Assembly (NCBI RefSeq): GCF_011601275.1
Contig: NZ_JAAOLY010000018.1
Location: forward strand, 1 to 64,000
Direction of reading: 5' to 3'
Origin: Janthinobacterium lividum
GTDB lineage: Bacteria > Pseudomonadota > Gammaproteobacteria > Burkholderiales > Burkholderiaceae_D
Length of the DNA stretch: 64,000 nucleotides
Positions 17,485 through 27,257 of the stretch are shown piece by piece. The notes under the pieces were generated by a model. The model did no database searches, was not told where the DNA came from, and saw only the letters and a list, made by a program, of their open reading frames with translations. The position numbers and the translations under genes were made by a program. Each line of letters opens with the position of its first letter. Within the stretch, counting starts at the first letter, position 1.

Positions 17485-18950
17485 ACAAGCACCCCCACCG
17501 TCACGCGCCCGGCCAGCCATTGGTGCGACAGCAGCACCACCACGCCAGGCGCGCCGTCCTGCAGGCCGAAGCGATCATCACGCAGCAGCACAGGCTGTCC
17601 CAGTTCCAGCATCATCATCTCAGGCTCTCCGTCAAACTCGTAAATCGTGCGCTGCACCTTATTCAGCGCCAGGCGCCGCGCCGCTTCCGCTTGCGCGTCT
17701 TCATTGGTCTTGAGGCAGGTATCGATCTGCGGCGGGTCGTCCGTCAGGCGATAACGCACGCGCACCGCTTCATCGACCGCCGTCTCGGTCAGCCATTCCG
17801 TGGCGTACAGGTCGGCGTGCGCGGCAGGAATGCTGGTCGTCAGGCTGGCCTGCACAGTCCAGTTCTTGTCGAAACCGATCTTGACGGCCGCCACCACCGG
17901 CAAGCGCTGTACCGGCCGCAGCGTATCGAGCCGCATGTCGTCCGGACCGATCTCCACCGGCACGCCGGCGGCAGGCAGCGCGATCTGCACCAGGCGCAGC
18001 TGGCCCGTGCGCGACATGACCGCCTGGGCGCCCACGCTGGCCGCCAGTTGCTGGATGGCTTGCGCCTGGTTCATACGGTCCGCAACGTACAGGCCCACCA
18101 GCTGCGGGTGAGCTGCATCGAAGGCGGCCAAATTGGCAAGGTCCAGGTCGGCCAGGGTGAAGCGGTCCGATGCCTTGCCATAAGCGGTGGCAATCCGCTG
18201 CACCAGCGGGGCGATGCGGGGCGCGTAGCCGCCGCCCTTGTCGCCCTGCACGCTCACCGTGATCGCCGCCGAATACGGCGGCGTGGTCAGGTTGAAGCGC
18301 CCGGCCTGGTCGTTCAAGGCCACCGCAATCGGCTTGCCATTGGTGCGCACCTCGAAACTCGACTCGACGGCGCCAAGAAAGCCATATTCCAAGGTGACCG
18401 GATCAGTCAGCATCGGCGTGACGTTGTGGCATTCGCCGAACGGCACCGGCAAGATCGCATCCTTGTTCGGCGTCGCACCGCCCAGCTTGGCCTCGGTGAT
18501 GGGGGTATCGAGGCGCTGCAGCTTGTCACGCAGGGACAGGTTGATCGATTCGCGCGACGAACTACCGATATCGGCGACGATGCCGTCAAAGACCAGCCGG
18601 AAGTCGCTGCGCGGCCACGCAGGATCGCCGGCCCAGGCCTTGATAGGGCGATTGCGCCAGACGTCGGCGAGCCAGCCATCGAGCGCACCATCACCGTTAT
18701 CGAGCTCAATATCGCCGCCTGACAGGCCAGCCTCGCCGGTCAGGCTGACCTGCTCCGTGAAGGCCAGCCCGCCGGTGGCCAGCGGCAAATACTCGACGTT
18801 GGGCGGGATATCTGTCGATTCGGTGACATACGGCCAGGACGAGATAAAACGCGTCACTTCGACGCCCGCCACATTGACCTGCGCCTCGATCAGCACCATG
18901 CGAGTGGCCGACGGGTTTTGCAACCACGCCAAAAATTGCGCATCTGTCAT
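17481..18950 (-). CDS. Tail hub/tip assembly protein
   Basis: The 489-aa protein follows the tape measure in the order expected for distal tail or hub proteins. It starts MTDAQFLAWLQNPSATRMVL and has the block EYGFLGAVESSFEVRTNGKP, found in hub-like proteins. Its C-terminal region (MLELGQPVLLRDDRFGLQDG) contains the short beta segments seen in gp27-like hubs. It overlaps the tape measure stop by 4 nt. The exact structural counterpart is not certain. Confidence 0.75.
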   Translation of the reverse strand: MTDAQFLAWLQNPSATRMVLIEAQVNVAGVEVTRFISSWPYVTESTDIPPNVEYLPLATGGLAFTEQVSLTGEAGLSGGDIELDNGDGALDGWLADVWRNRPIKAWAGDPAWPRSDFRLVFDGIVADIGSSSRESINLSLRDKLQRLDTPITEAKLGGATPNKDAILPVPFGECHNVTPMLTDPVTLEYGFLGAVESSFEVRTNGKPIAVALNDQAGRFNLTTPPYSAAITVSVQGDKGGGYAPRIAPLVQRIATAYGKASDRFTLADLDLANLAAFDAAHPQLVGLYVADRMNQAQAIQQLAASVGAQAVMSRTGQLRLVQIALPAAGVPVEIGPDDMRLDTLRPVQRLPVVAAVKIGFDKNWTVQASLTTSIPAAHADLYATEWLTETAVDEAVRVRYRLTDDPPQIDTCLKTNEDAQAEAARRLALNKVQRTIYEFDGEPEMMMLELGQPVLLRDDRFGLQDGAPGVVVLLSHQWLAGRVTVGVLV

Positions 18951-21900
18951 GCTGAATACTCCACTTGTTGCGCCCAGGCGGATGCCTTGGCGGATTTGTC
19001 GACACCGGCCACGACCGTCTTGGCCGCTTTGTCGTTCGACTCGACCGTGGCCTGAATGGTGGCGCCGGTCTGCTTGTCCTGGTCGGCGCGCAATCCTTTG
19101 ACCTCCTCCCGCAGGCCCTTGATCTCGGCCACCAGGGCATCGGTATTACCGCCGCCCTGGCTTGGTGCGCCACCGAAGTAGCGGCGCATGGCCGCTGCCG
19201 CTTGCGCGTCGACCACCACTTCACCGCGATGCAGCTCGGCCGCGTAGCCATCAAACGGCACATTGGCCAGGCCGCCGGCATGGGAGCCATCAAACTGCAC
19301 GCCCAGGCCGGTCGCCGTGCCCATCGCCGCGTGCAGGTTGGCGATGGCTTGCGCCACCGTCAGCACGCTGTCGTTGATGGTGATCAGGCCCGAGACCTGG
19401 GCCTTGAGGGCATCCAAGCTGGCCTGCTGCACGTCGACCTGGGCCGAGGCCCATTTCAGCGCCTCGTCATTGGCCGCCAGCACGCGCGCGTAATCTGCCG
19501 CGTACTTGGCATCTGACGCGTTGACCACCTGCGAAGCCGTCAGGAATGCCTGCTCGGCGGCCGACAGGCCAGACTGCGCCGTCGTGTCGCCGGCATTGGC
19601 CGCCGCCAGGGTCTTCTCGAACTGGGCGCGCGCCTCGGCGTATTTCTGCTCCGGCGTCAGGATGGACTGGTTGCCCAGGGCCATGCTGGCGTTCAGGCCG
19701 TTGAGGGTTGCCACCCACGATTTCGATTTCTCCAGCGCCGTCGTGGCCGCTGCCGATTCCGTCTCGTAGGCCTTGGCCAGCGCATCCTTGGCCGATACCA
19801 CCGCCTTGGCCGCCTGCACCTGGTCGAACAGCGCACGGTTGACGGCGGCGATGCTGGAGCGCTGGATGGCCAGCAGTTCCGTTTCGCTTTTCGTCAATTC
19901 GTTCAGCTGTTTTTGCAGGTCCAAGTGTTCGCTGGCAATCTCGCTTGCCGACTTGACCACAGCAGCGTAATTTCCTGTCGCAGCGGCAAGCTGGTTGCTG
20001 TAGTCGGTGGCCGCCTTGAATGCCGGCGCCAAGGCCAGCAGCTTGATGTACATCTCTTGGCCGCCCGTGCTGGCCAAATCCAGGCCCAGCACTACGTCCT
20101 TGTACTGCTCCACTGATTTGACACCGGACATGCCCAGCTTGCCCAGCGTATCGGCCACGGTCGACAGCACGGGCGCCATCTGCTCGGCTTCCGTCAGGAA
20201 GTTCTCGGCAAAGAAGCTGGTCCCGCTAGTGAGCGCGTCCAGGCTGCCAGCCAGCTTGATCAGGTTCTCGCGCGCGCCAATGGTGGCCACGCCCACGGCG
20301 CCGAAGGCATCTTGCGACGTACGGCCGATCAGCTGCAGCACCGCGTCGACGCCGGCGTAGTTCCCGGCTACGCGCTGCAGGGTCGTGCTCAGCTCTTCAT
20401 TGCCGATCTTGAACTGGCCGAGGCTCGGTACCAGCTCCAGCGCAATCGCATTGCCCACGCCCTCGAAGAATTTGGTGACAGCGCCCAGCCTGTCAGCTTC
20501 CGTGGTGAGGCCGGTCAGGTTGATATTCAGCGCCTGGGCGCGCGTGGCCAGGCTAGAGGTGTCGACGCCCAGCGTATTAGCCAGTGTGGCCGAGACGTTG
20601 CGGATGGCTGCATACGTCTCCACAAACGCATTGGATGTCGTGGCGTCGACGGCTTTGCGGTCCGTATCCGACTTGTCGCTGCGCAGCCAGCCGCCTTTCT
20701 GCGTCCATTTGGCATACTCGTTTCCCGCGAACCCACTACCGGACAGTGTCCCGGTGATGCCAGTTTCCCCATATTTCTTGTCGCCCATGCCGAAGATGCG
20801 GTTGCCGATACCTCCGATAACACCGCCCAAGGCGCCGCCAATAGCCGCGCCGATAGGTCCGCCCAGGAACGCGCCTGCGACGGCGCCAACTCCGGTACCG
20901 CCAATCACCGTGGCATTGCTGCCATACTGACCGGAGATCAGTTTGCCTCCGAGCACCCCAGCGGCGATGCCAGCAGCGGCTGTAACCGCCGCTCCAGCAA
21001 AGGCCCCAGAAGTCAGCGCCGTACCCGTGCTGGCCATGCCCGCCGATCCATAGGCTGCGGAAGCGGCGGCGGCCTGCGCTCCCGTCATCCCCATGCCGGC
21101 ACCGAAAGCGGATACGGCAGAGGAGCCGAAGAGATTGCCCAGGGTGGCGATGCTGCCGCCGATGCCTGCGGCCACACCGGAGAATCCCTGCGTGGCAATG
21201 GTGTAGGCAGTTTTAGCGCTTTGCGCAAGGTTCGCCACGCCGCCAAGTCCGGCACCGGCAGCACCGCCGACCGCGCCCAAATCACCGGCCATCGCCAGGC
21301 TGGTGGCGCCTGCCCCGGTCACCGATGCGCCGATGTTCAAGATCCACTTCTTGATCGTCATCTGGTACAGCAGGTCCAGCAGGCCGTTTTTCAGCGTGTC
21401 CCGCAGGCGGTCGAAGGCAGACTTCCCCGAGTCGAAGATGGATACGAAGGTATCGTGCGCCGTCGTGTCGATCGATTCCCACATTTTTTTGTTAGTTTCG
21501 ATCTGGGCTTGCGCCAACTTCACCTGATCCTGTTGGTCCAGGCCCTGTGCCAAACGAAGTCGCGCTGCACGTTGGTCTTCCAGATACTTGAGGATCGCCG
21601 GGGCTTGCGCAATTTCCTCTGCCGTTGCTCCAGCGGCAGCCTGCCCTTCCATAAACTGCCTCTGGTAAGCGATGGCCAGATCCAGTCGGGCAACCTCTTC
21701 GCGCTCAATGACGCTGCGCGCCTTTTCATGGATATGGTTCGAATCCTCGATCTTTTGGGCCTCTTGATTGATGCTAGAAATATACTTATTCATTGCATCG
21801 TTCGAGGCAGCTACTAACGCATCTTTGCGTACGCGCTCCTCCTCATCACGATATTTCCGATCCGCGAAAAACGTCTTTTCAGCTGCATCAAGCTTGCCAA

Positions 21901-24148
21901 GGATTGCTTCGGCCTCTTTCCGGTGCTTTTCCTCCTCTGCCTTCGTGGCGTTTTTGTGGCTTTGGAGCGCGGCCAGCTCGCGCTGGTAAGAATCCACCTC
22001 TGCCTCATAAGTGGCAGTGGCATACGCGCGTTTGTTCTCAAAGGCCTGATCTGCGGACAATTCCCCGGCTTTCAGGTAAAGATCATCTAATTTGCTCAGG
22101 GCGTCATAGTGCTGCTTTGCCTCGGCTGCCTCGCGCTCGTAGCTCTTGATCTGCGCGGCCAGGCGAGTGTTCTCGGCCTGGTCGGCCTTTGGTTTTGGCT
22201 CGCGCCCTTCCGTGTCGCGGTAAGTCGGCGTTCCCACATAGACCGAGTTTGCAAGTGCAAGTTGAGCATCTTGTTGAATTTTCAGGCTTTTCCCAGCGTT
22301 CGCGATCATCAACGCCTGGGACTTGGCGCTATAGTCCGCATCCACCTTCAGCTTTGCGTCGGCCTCTTGCTTTCTCTTGGCGGTCTGCGTCGCCTGCCGT
22401 TCTTCATATGCCCTTTCAAAACGCCCGACAGTTCCCGCCAAGGCAGCCTGCGCAGCTTCATAAGCCACATTTTCTTCGGCCAGCTCAGTTGCACGTCGAG
22501 AATCTCGTTTTGCTACCCAATTTGAAACGGACTGACCGTCCTCGAGTTTCATCGGCGCGCGGTCGTAGCGCTTATTGATTTCCGCCCCTGCCGATTGGTG
22601 TGCCAGCCAAGCTCCGGCCATACGGGCGCCAGTCATAATCGTATCGATTGTGTCTGCCACTCCGACCAGAACCTTAGTCAGCGACACCCCCCAGTCATGC
22701 AGTTCCCCATTGCGAGCAAGTTCGCTTACCTGCCCGTTTGCATCCTTGAGGTGCGCAGTCCAACCCATGACGACCACGGTCAAAGCCTCTGTAAAGGTTT
22801 CGCCGATGGTAGTTTTCAGGTCTTGCGTATAACGTTGCATCGACGTCAACTGCTTCCCAGCAGTGCCCATCGCAGCCTCGTAGGTCCCGGCAATGTCGGA
22901 ACCACGCTCAATAACGGCGTTCAGCCGGGCTTGCACCCGCTCGTTTTCCGAAAGCTCCTTCGTGGTCTTGCCAAGCTCATCGGCCATTTGGCGATATGCT
23001 GTTTGCAAATTCACGTTGATGCCGATGTTTCGCAGAATTAACACGTTGCCACGCGAAATACCGTTCACCAGACGGTCGAATGCATCCGACGAATTCAGGT
23101 GCCCGATAACGGCTGCGTCTTGTGCAATACGCGCCAAGACCGTAGCGTTTTTCAAATCAACGTGGGCCTGAACAAGCTTCACTGCGGACTCGCGCGATTC
23201 GACCATCGTGATACCCTGCCGCGCAATCGCGTCCGTCGCGGTCATCATTTGCGTTTCTGTATAGCCTGCATTGCGCCCGACTACCCTCATTACCACACCC
23301 AATGTTTCATATCGAGCAGCCAACAAAGTGGATTCTTTGATGTAATCAGCAATCTTTAAAAGCGCAAAGCCGGCAGCTAATAATTGCAACGCGCCCGTCA
23401 GGCGCCCGGATGCGGCAGACGCATCCTCCTTAGCCTTTGCGGCGGCCTTGAGTGCATCTTCATGCGCTTTGATTGTCGCGATTGCTCGCTGCGTTTCCTG
23501 GGTAACGCCCATCTGCGCGGCCTGATAGGCCAGCAACTGCGTGCGGCTCATGCCGATCGTCGCCGCCTGCTCGCGCATGCGCTCGATCAGCTGCTGCTGG
23601 CCAAGCGTCAATTGCGTGGTCGATCCGCCCAGCGCCTGCGTAGCCTGAGCCGCCAAGCGCGCCTGCTCAGCCTGCGCACGCATGATTTTGGACGTGTCAT
23701 CCATTTGGCCATTGCTGATGGCCGCACGTTGGCCGGTGCGCTGCGTGGCATCGCCCAAGGCATCGACACTTTTGGCCGCATCGCCGCCGCGGCGCCATAC
23801 ACCGGCCGACGAGTTGGTGAAGTTGTCCAGTGCACTTACGCCTTCCGCCGACGTCGAGCGCACGCGCGCCGTCGCTGCGCTCAGCGAATCAACGGACGTG
23901 GTTGCCCCAGCCACTTTTGGCGCGACCCGTGCACCGGCATCACCCAGCGCATCGACAGCCGCCGCACCCTCAGTCGATTTTGTCTTAGCGCCAGCGCTTG
24001 CCTCGCCCAACTTGTCGACAGCTGCAGTGGCACCAGCAGTCTTTTGCTCGACGCGCACCGCTGCCTCACCGAGGGAATCCAGGGCTTTGCTGCCCTCGGC
24101 CACCTGACGCGTATCGATGGAAAGTCCAAGTTGGGCGATATCAGGCAT
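18947..24148 (-). CDS. Tape measure protein
   Basis: At 1733 aa this is the largest gene and sits right after the G/GT chaperones, as tape measures do. The N-terminal 180 residues are a repeated helical array (EAAVRVEQKTAGATAAVDKL and relatives). The TMP core follows (VVMRVVGRNAGYTETQMMTA, about 290), then long coiled coils (about 600-960) and an Ala/Gly-rich hydrophobic stretch around 1000-1150 that could insert in the host membrane. The final third is again helical. Length in the family sets tail length; at about 1.5 angstrom per residue this suggests a tail of roughly 250 nm. Confidence 0.95.
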   Translation of the reverse strand: MPDIAQLGLSIDTRQVAEGSKALDSLGEAAVRVEQKTAGATAAVDKLGEASAGAKTKSTEGAAAVDALGDAGARVAPKVAGATTSVDSLSAATARVRSTSAEGVSALDNFTNSSAGVWRRGGDAAKSVDALGDATQRTGQRAAISNGQMDDTSKIMRAQAEQARLAAQATQALGGSTTQLTLGQQQLIERMREQAATIGMSRTQLLAYQAAQMGVTQETQRAIATIKAHEDALKAAAKAKEDASAASGRLTGALQLLAAGFALLKIADYIKESTLLAARYETLGVVMRVVGRNAGYTETQMMTATDAIARQGITMVESRESAVKLVQAHVDLKNATVLARIAQDAAVIGHLNSSDAFDRLVNGISRGNVLILRNIGINVNLQTAYRQMADELGKTTKELSENERVQARLNAVIERGSDIAGTYEAAMGTAGKQLTSMQRYTQDLKTTIGETFTEALTVVVMGWTAHLKDANGQVSELARNGELHDWGVSLTKVLVGVADTIDTIMTGARMAGAWLAHQSAGAEINKRYDRAPMKLEDGQSVSNWVAKRDSRRATELAEENVAYEAAQAALAGTVGRFERAYEERQATQTAKRKQEADAKLKVDADYSAKSQALMIANAGKSLKIQQDAQLALANSVYVGTPTYRDTEGREPKPKADQAENTRLAAQIKSYEREAAEAKQHYDALSKLDDLYLKAGELSADQAFENKRAYATATYEAEVDSYQRELAALQSHKNATKAEEEKHRKEAEAILGKLDAAEKTFFADRKYRDEEERVRKDALVAASNDAMNKYISSINQEAQKIEDSNHIHEKARSVIEREEVARLDLAIAYQRQFMEGQAAAGATAEEIAQAPAILKYLEDQRAARLRLAQGLDQQDQVKLAQAQIETNKKMWESIDTTAHDTFVSIFDSGKSAFDRLRDTLKNGLLDLLYQMTIKKWILNIGASVTGAGATSLAMAGDLGAVGGAAGAGLGGVANLAQSAKTAYTIATQGFSGVAAGIGGSIATLGNLFGSSAVSAFGAGMGMTGAQAAAASAAYGSAGMASTGTALTSGAFAGAAVTAAAGIAAGVLGGKLISGQYGSNATVIGGTGVGAVAGAFLGGPIGAAIGGALGGVIGGIGNRIFGMGDKKYGETGITGTLSGSGFAGNEYAKWTQKGGWLRSDKSDTDRKAVDATTSNAFVETYAAIRNVSATLANTLGVDTSSLATRAQALNINLTGLTTEADRLGAVTKFFEGVGNAIALELVPSLGQFKIGNEELSTTLQRVAGNYAGVDAVLQLIGRTSQDAFGAVGVATIGARENLIKLAGSLDALTSGTSFFAENFLTEAEQMAPVLSTVADTLGKLGMSGVKSVEQYKDVVLGLDLASTGGQEMYIKLLALAPAFKAATDYSNQLAAATGNYAAVVKSASEIASEHLDLQKQLNELTKSETELLAIQRSSIAAVNRALFDQVQAAKAVVSAKDALAKAYETESAAATTALEKSKSWVATLNGLNASMALGNQSILTPEQKYAEARAQFEKTLAAANAGDTTAQSGLSAAEQAFLTASQVVNASDAKYAADYARVLAANDEALKWASAQVDVQQASLDALKAQVSGLITINDSVLTVAQAIANLHAAMGTATGLGVQFDGSHAGGLANVPFDGYAAELHRGEVVVDAQAAAAMRRYFGGAPSQGGGNTDALVAEIKGLREEVKGLRADQDKQTGATIQATVESNDKAAKTVVAGVDKSAKASAWAQQVEYSA

Positions 24149-24505
24149 TTATTTTTCCTTCTTATTTTGGTGATAAATAAACAGCGCATCCAGGCGATCG
24201 ATGACGGCTTCTTCGAACGGATCGAAGCGCACGCCGTGGCGCGCTTGCCAGGCCAGTATCTCGGCACTGGTCAGCGCGTTCACGGCCATACCGCACTGGC
24301 GCTTCTGGTTCAGCTGGGTGAACCACGTCCAGATATATGCAAGCTCGGGCGGCAGCTGCGGCATCGCCGGCGCATCGGGCGCCCGATAAAGCGGATTTTT
24401 CCGGGCGATGTCCAGGTGATCTCCCTTGGCGTTGCCATCGCCTGCAGCTGCAGCACGATCAAACAGGTGATCGGCATACAGCAGCAGGGCCTGGGTCAGA
24501 CCTTC
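24149..24505 (-). CDS. Tail assembly chaperone T extension, made by -1 frameshift
   Basis: The frame is open from the slippery site at 24505 to 24149 and reads FEGLTQALLLYADHLFD, then MPQLPPELAYIWTWFTQLN and LTSAEILAWQARHGVRF. The second part is a DUF1799-like T domain. It has no start codon with a ribosome-binding site of its own at the proper place; the internal ATG at 24364 would drop its conserved front. Fused to G by a -1 shift it gives a protein of about 271 aa, the G-T form that binds the tape measure during tail assembly. Confidence 0.85.
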   Translation of the reverse strand, partial: EGLTQALLLYADHLFDRAAAAGDGNAKGDHLDIARKNPLYRAPDAPAMPQLPPELAYIWTWFTQLNQKRQCGMAVNALTSAEILAWQARHGVRFDPFEEAVIDRLDALFIYHQNKKEK

Positions 24506-24963
24506 AAAAAATTGGCGTCATTTTCCAAGGCTGCCGTGACGCGGTCCTGCCAAGTCGGGTACTTATCGAAGGCGGTGGCGATCAGCCCCTTGTCGAACGG
24601 CACGGCCGCGCCGTTGCTGGTGAAACCGTACCAGTCAACGGTCACCGCCAGCGCCAGGCGCTTCTGGTTGTCATCGATGACGTGCACCAGCTGATCCGCG
24701 CCTTCATCAGTGGAAGCGTCAATGGCGGTCTTGCGCTTGGCCGACTTTTTGTAGCCTTCGGCGCGCACGGCGTGGCTTTCCTTGCGGTACTCGTCGGAGT
24801 TCTTACCGACAATCTTGATGCCGGCCACGGGCTCGCCGTCGGCGTCGAAGATCACGGGCACGTCGAAGGTCACGCGCGCGGCAGGCGCGGACAGGTTGGC
24901 GATATCGAAGCCAGCGACGGCCAGGGTTTGTGCGGTGTTCAGGGTTACTTGGGTAGTGTTCAT
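24496..24963 (-). CDS. Tail assembly chaperone G
   Basis: Starting at ATG 24963 (MNTTQVTLNTAQTLAVAGFD), the 155-aa protein ends LENDANFLKV and stops at 24496. The last codons contain the T-TTT-TTG slippery heptamer. Position between tail tube and tape measure, length and the slippery end are those of G-type chaperones. Residues about 35-60 (VTFDVPVIFDADGEPVAGIK) resemble the phage tail-assembly-chaperone family. Most ribosomes should finish this short form, with a small share shifting to make G-T. Confidence 0.9.
   Translation of the reverse strand: MNTTQVTLNTAQTLAVAGFDIANLSAPAARVTFDVPVIFDADGEPVAGIKIVGKNSDEYRKESHAVRAEGYKKSAKRKTAIDASTDEGADQLVHVIDDNQKRLALAVTVDWYGFTSNGAAVPFDKGLIATAFDKYPTWQDRVTAALENDANFLKV
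24505..24511 (-). promoter_or_regulatory. Slippery heptamer for -1 programmed frameshifting
   Basis: On the minus strand the codons AAT TTT TTG contain T-TTT-TTG, which re-pairs as TTT-TTT after a one-base slip. The shifted frame is open for a further 118 codons into the T domain, while the zero frame stops three codons on. This matches the conserved G/G-T arrangement in long-tailed phages. Confidence 0.88.
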
Positions 24964-25055
24964 GGATAGTGCCTTTCGTGGGTTTGATAAGTGCCCGTGC
25001 CGGCCGCCGCGCCCACGAAGGCGACAGCGACCGGTCGGTGCTGGGTTGGCTTGCG

Positions 25056-25084
25056 CCAAAAAGAAATCCCGCCGTGAGGCCGGG
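25056..25084 (-). terminator. Hairpin terminator between tail tube and chaperone genes
   Basis: On the minus strand CCCGGCC TCAC GGCGGG, with one bulged base, is followed by a U-rich stretch. Its place directly after the tail tube gene would let abundant tube protein be made relative to the chaperones. Confidence 0.65.
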
Positions 25085-25091
25085 CTATGGT

Positions 25092-26294
25092 TTACAGGCT
25101 CGTGTCCTGGAAAGCCACGGTCGTGGCCTCGTGTTGGGCGTCGGCGCCTTGGTAGCGCAGAATGTCGAAAGCACAGGTCACGATCTTGTTTTTCTCGCCA
25201 TCATCGACCTTAGCCGAGGTGATCTTGATGCGGCCCATGGCGATCGTCATCACTTCGGCCAACGGCGCCGTGCTGGCTGCCATGGCGTAGGCCAGCGACA
25301 GCTCGACCTCGTTCTTGAAATAATCGAGGTAGACGGAGTCCTGCATCAGCACCGTGAACTGGCCGCTGCCCAGCACCTTGCCGCGCGAGGCAGCCGTGGC
25401 GAACTTGGAGCCGATCACGGGATCGATCTTGACCTGGCCATCCAGCGACAGCGACATGCCCGTGCAAATTTGCGAAGGGATGCCGGCGACTGACAGCATC
25501 GCGGTGGCGCCGGAAAACTTGCCGGTGCCGGGCGTGGCCGCAGGCGCGTTGAAGTACGCAGCCGGCGTAGTCGGGCCCTCCAATTTGCCCATCAAAGTGA
25601 AGTCCATGCTCGTGATGCCGTTCGGCTGCACGGCCATATCGACCTTGCTCACCAACTGGTCGATGAAACAGCGATTCACGGCGATGCCCGGATCCTGCAC
25701 CTCGGCGGTGAACCAGTCCGTGGTGTGCCCGGTCAGCGGCGTGAAGCTGCGCTTGCCGGTTGCGGTCACGGTTACCGGGTCGCCCTCGACCTTCACCGTC
25801 ATGGCACTGCCGTCCATGAACTGGCCCGTCAGCTTCAGCGCGGTGGCCGAGGTGACAAAGAAGTTCTTGGCATTGTTGGCCGCGCCGGTGGTCAGGAAGC
25901 CGCCGATGCGCACGACGGTGCCGGCGCGGTGTCCATCAGCCAGGAACGAGCCGGCGCTGCGCGTCAGCCCCGTAGCGCCCGATGCGATGGTGTTTTGCGC
26001 TGCAGTGACGCCGCCAGCAGTGAAGTCTCGGCGCAGCAGCGCGGCCAGCAGCACCGCATAGGTGCCACAACTTGCCTCGCCCTTGATGGCGCCCGAAGTC
26101 CGGAAGTTACCCAGGCGCGTATCGCTCTGCTGCTGGCTGGGGTCGATTTCAGCCGAGGAGTACTTGTCGGCGTCCGTGTCGAAGGTCGCGGTCACGCGCG
26201 GATAGAGGCGGCCGGCGGCGGTCAGCGCCTTCGTGCCTTCCGCAGTTTGCTTGCCGATAACGAGCAGGCTGTCGATGCCGTTTGCAGTGGTCAT
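25092..26294 (-). CDS. Major tail tube protein
   Basis: The 400-aa protein starts MTTANGIDSLLVIGKQTAEG, a front found in phage tail tube proteins, and ends CAFDILRYQGADAQ. Hydrophobic patches alternate with Thr/Gly-rich beta strands, and there is a predicted insertion around 100-200. It precedes the G/GT chaperones and is bracketed by hairpins on both sides, as expected for a highly expressed structural gene. It is longer than lambda gpV, probably through an added surface domain. Confidence 0.88.
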   Translation of the reverse strand: MTTANGIDSLLVIGKQTAEGTKALTAAGRLYPRVTATFDTDADKYSSAEIDPSQQQSDTRLGNFRTSGAIKGEASCGTYAVLLAALLRRDFTAGGVTAAQNTIASGATGLTRSAGSFLADGHRAGTVVRIGGFLTTGAANNAKNFFVTSATALKLTGQFMDGSAMTVKVEGDPVTVTATGKRSFTPLTGHTTDWFTAEVQDPGIAVNRCFIDQLVSKVDMAVQPNGITSMDFTLMGKLEGPTTPAAYFNAPAATPGTGKFSGATAMLSVAGIPSQICTGMSLSLDGQVKIDPVIGSKFATAASRGKVLGSGQFTVLMQDSVYLDYFKNEVELSLAYAMAASTAPLAEVMTIAMGRIKITSAKVDDGEKNKIVTCAFDILRYQGADAQHEATTVAFQDTSL

Positions 26295-26319
26295 GGTGTG
26301 GATTGCCTTTCTTTGGTCG

Positions 26320-26343
26320 AAAAAAAAGACCGCCGAGGCGATC
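26320..26343 (-). terminator. Hairpin terminator upstream of the tail tube gene
   Basis: On the minus strand GATCGCC pairs with GGCGGTC across a short loop and is followed by eight Us. It lies just past the preceding tail-completion gene, isolating the tube gene. Confidence 0.75.
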
Positions 26344-26361
26344 TGTGTGGGGTAATGCGGG

Positions 26362-26763
26362 TTACAGGTTGCAGAAATACCGTATCTTGACCGGGATCAT
26401 CCAGCGATCGCCATCCTCGCGGCCATCGGCAATTTCGGGCGTGCGCTCGATCTGCACGGTCACATCGCCCTTCGTGAAGCATGCGCCGCGCCTGAATAGC
26501 GCCGCGATCATCTCAGCGCGCGCACCGGCCGCCGCAGTGCCCTGCCCTGGCGGATACAGCAAGCTGACCTGGAAGATGCCGCGCTCCTGGCGTGCACCGT
26601 CGCCCATGGAATGGTTGTTTGGTTCCGCCGGCAGCAGGTAGGCGGCTTGATACGGCCGGCCGGTGACTGGGGTGTAAGGCACGTTCTGCCAGGCGGTATC
26701 GATGGCCGGCATGAGGCTGGCCAGGGCGGCCTCCAGGGCTGCGCGTATTATTGGTTGGCTCAT
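26362..26763 (-). CDS. Tail completion/terminator protein (DUF4128-like)
   Basis: This 133-aa protein (MSQPIIRAALEAALASLMPA) resembles DUF4128 proteins of phages: an N-terminal helix, a conserved PYQAAYLLPAEPNN segment and a C-terminal RWMIPVKIRYF strand. Proteins of this sort close the tail tube near the head. Overlap with the upstream gene and place just before the tube gene support the role. Confidence 0.82.
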   Translation of the reverse strand: MSQPIIRAALEAALASLMPAIDTAWQNVPYTPVTGRPYQAAYLLPAEPNNHSMGDGARQERGIFQVSLLYPPGQGTAAAGARAEMIAALFRRGACFTKGDVTVQIERTPEIADGREDGDRWMIPVKIRYFCNL

Positions 26764-27257
26764 AATTTGTATGTCGAGTAGCCTTGGGCGAATTCGCTTG
26801 CGGTGGTCCCGTCGCGCACGCCATTCACTGCGTTGTCCACGATGGTGCGGAATTCCACGACCGTCAAGGCAACCACGCCTACGGGCGCCTGACGGGACCA
26901 GCCCTCCTCAATGCGCTTCGCATAAGGCAAATTGTTGACCAGGTAGATCACATCGCCCGCCTTCGCTGCACTGATCGTGCTGCCGTGGGCGGCGATTGTG
27001 GCGCTACCGTCCTTGTCGATCAGGTCGCGCACGCCAGCCGCCGGCGAGCCGATGGAAAGCTGCCAGTTGGCGCGGAAGCGGCCGCCGGTGTAGCCGGGCG
27101 GCGGTTTGTGCTTCCAGAACTTGGCGTCACCGACTGGCGAGCGTTGCACCAACTTATTATCGATCTTCATGGTCATGGCGCGCACGACCAAATCCTGGTT
27201 GGCCTTGGTCTTCGCAATGAATTCGGCGATCTGCATGGAAAACGACATATTGGCCAT
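26760..27257 (-). CDS. Head-tail/tail connector protein (HK97 gp10-like)
   Basis: I start it at ATG 27257, which overlaps the preceding stop as TGATG (MANMSFSMQIAEFIAKTKAN); 165 aa. The block QRSPVGDAKFWKHKPPPGYTG followed by GRFRANWQLS is typical of gp10-like connectors, and the C-terminal ALTVVEFRTIVD fits a helix used in assembly. It lies in the usual place between the head stopper and tail terminator. Confidence 0.8.
   Translation of the reverse strand: MANMSFSMQIAEFIAKTKANQDLVVRAMTMKIDNKLVQRSPVGDAKFWKHKPPPGYTGGRFRANWQLSIGSPAAGVRDLIDKDGSATIAAHGSTISAAKAGDVIYLVNNLPYAKRIEEGWSRQAPVGVVALTVVEFRTIVDNAVNGVRDGTTASEFAQGYSTYKL

Noticed and set aside
20312-21817. A 501-codon plus-strand frame inside the tape measure
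   Set aside because: Antisense artefact of a GC-rich gene; Arg/Ala/His-rich with no motif or ribosome-binding site.
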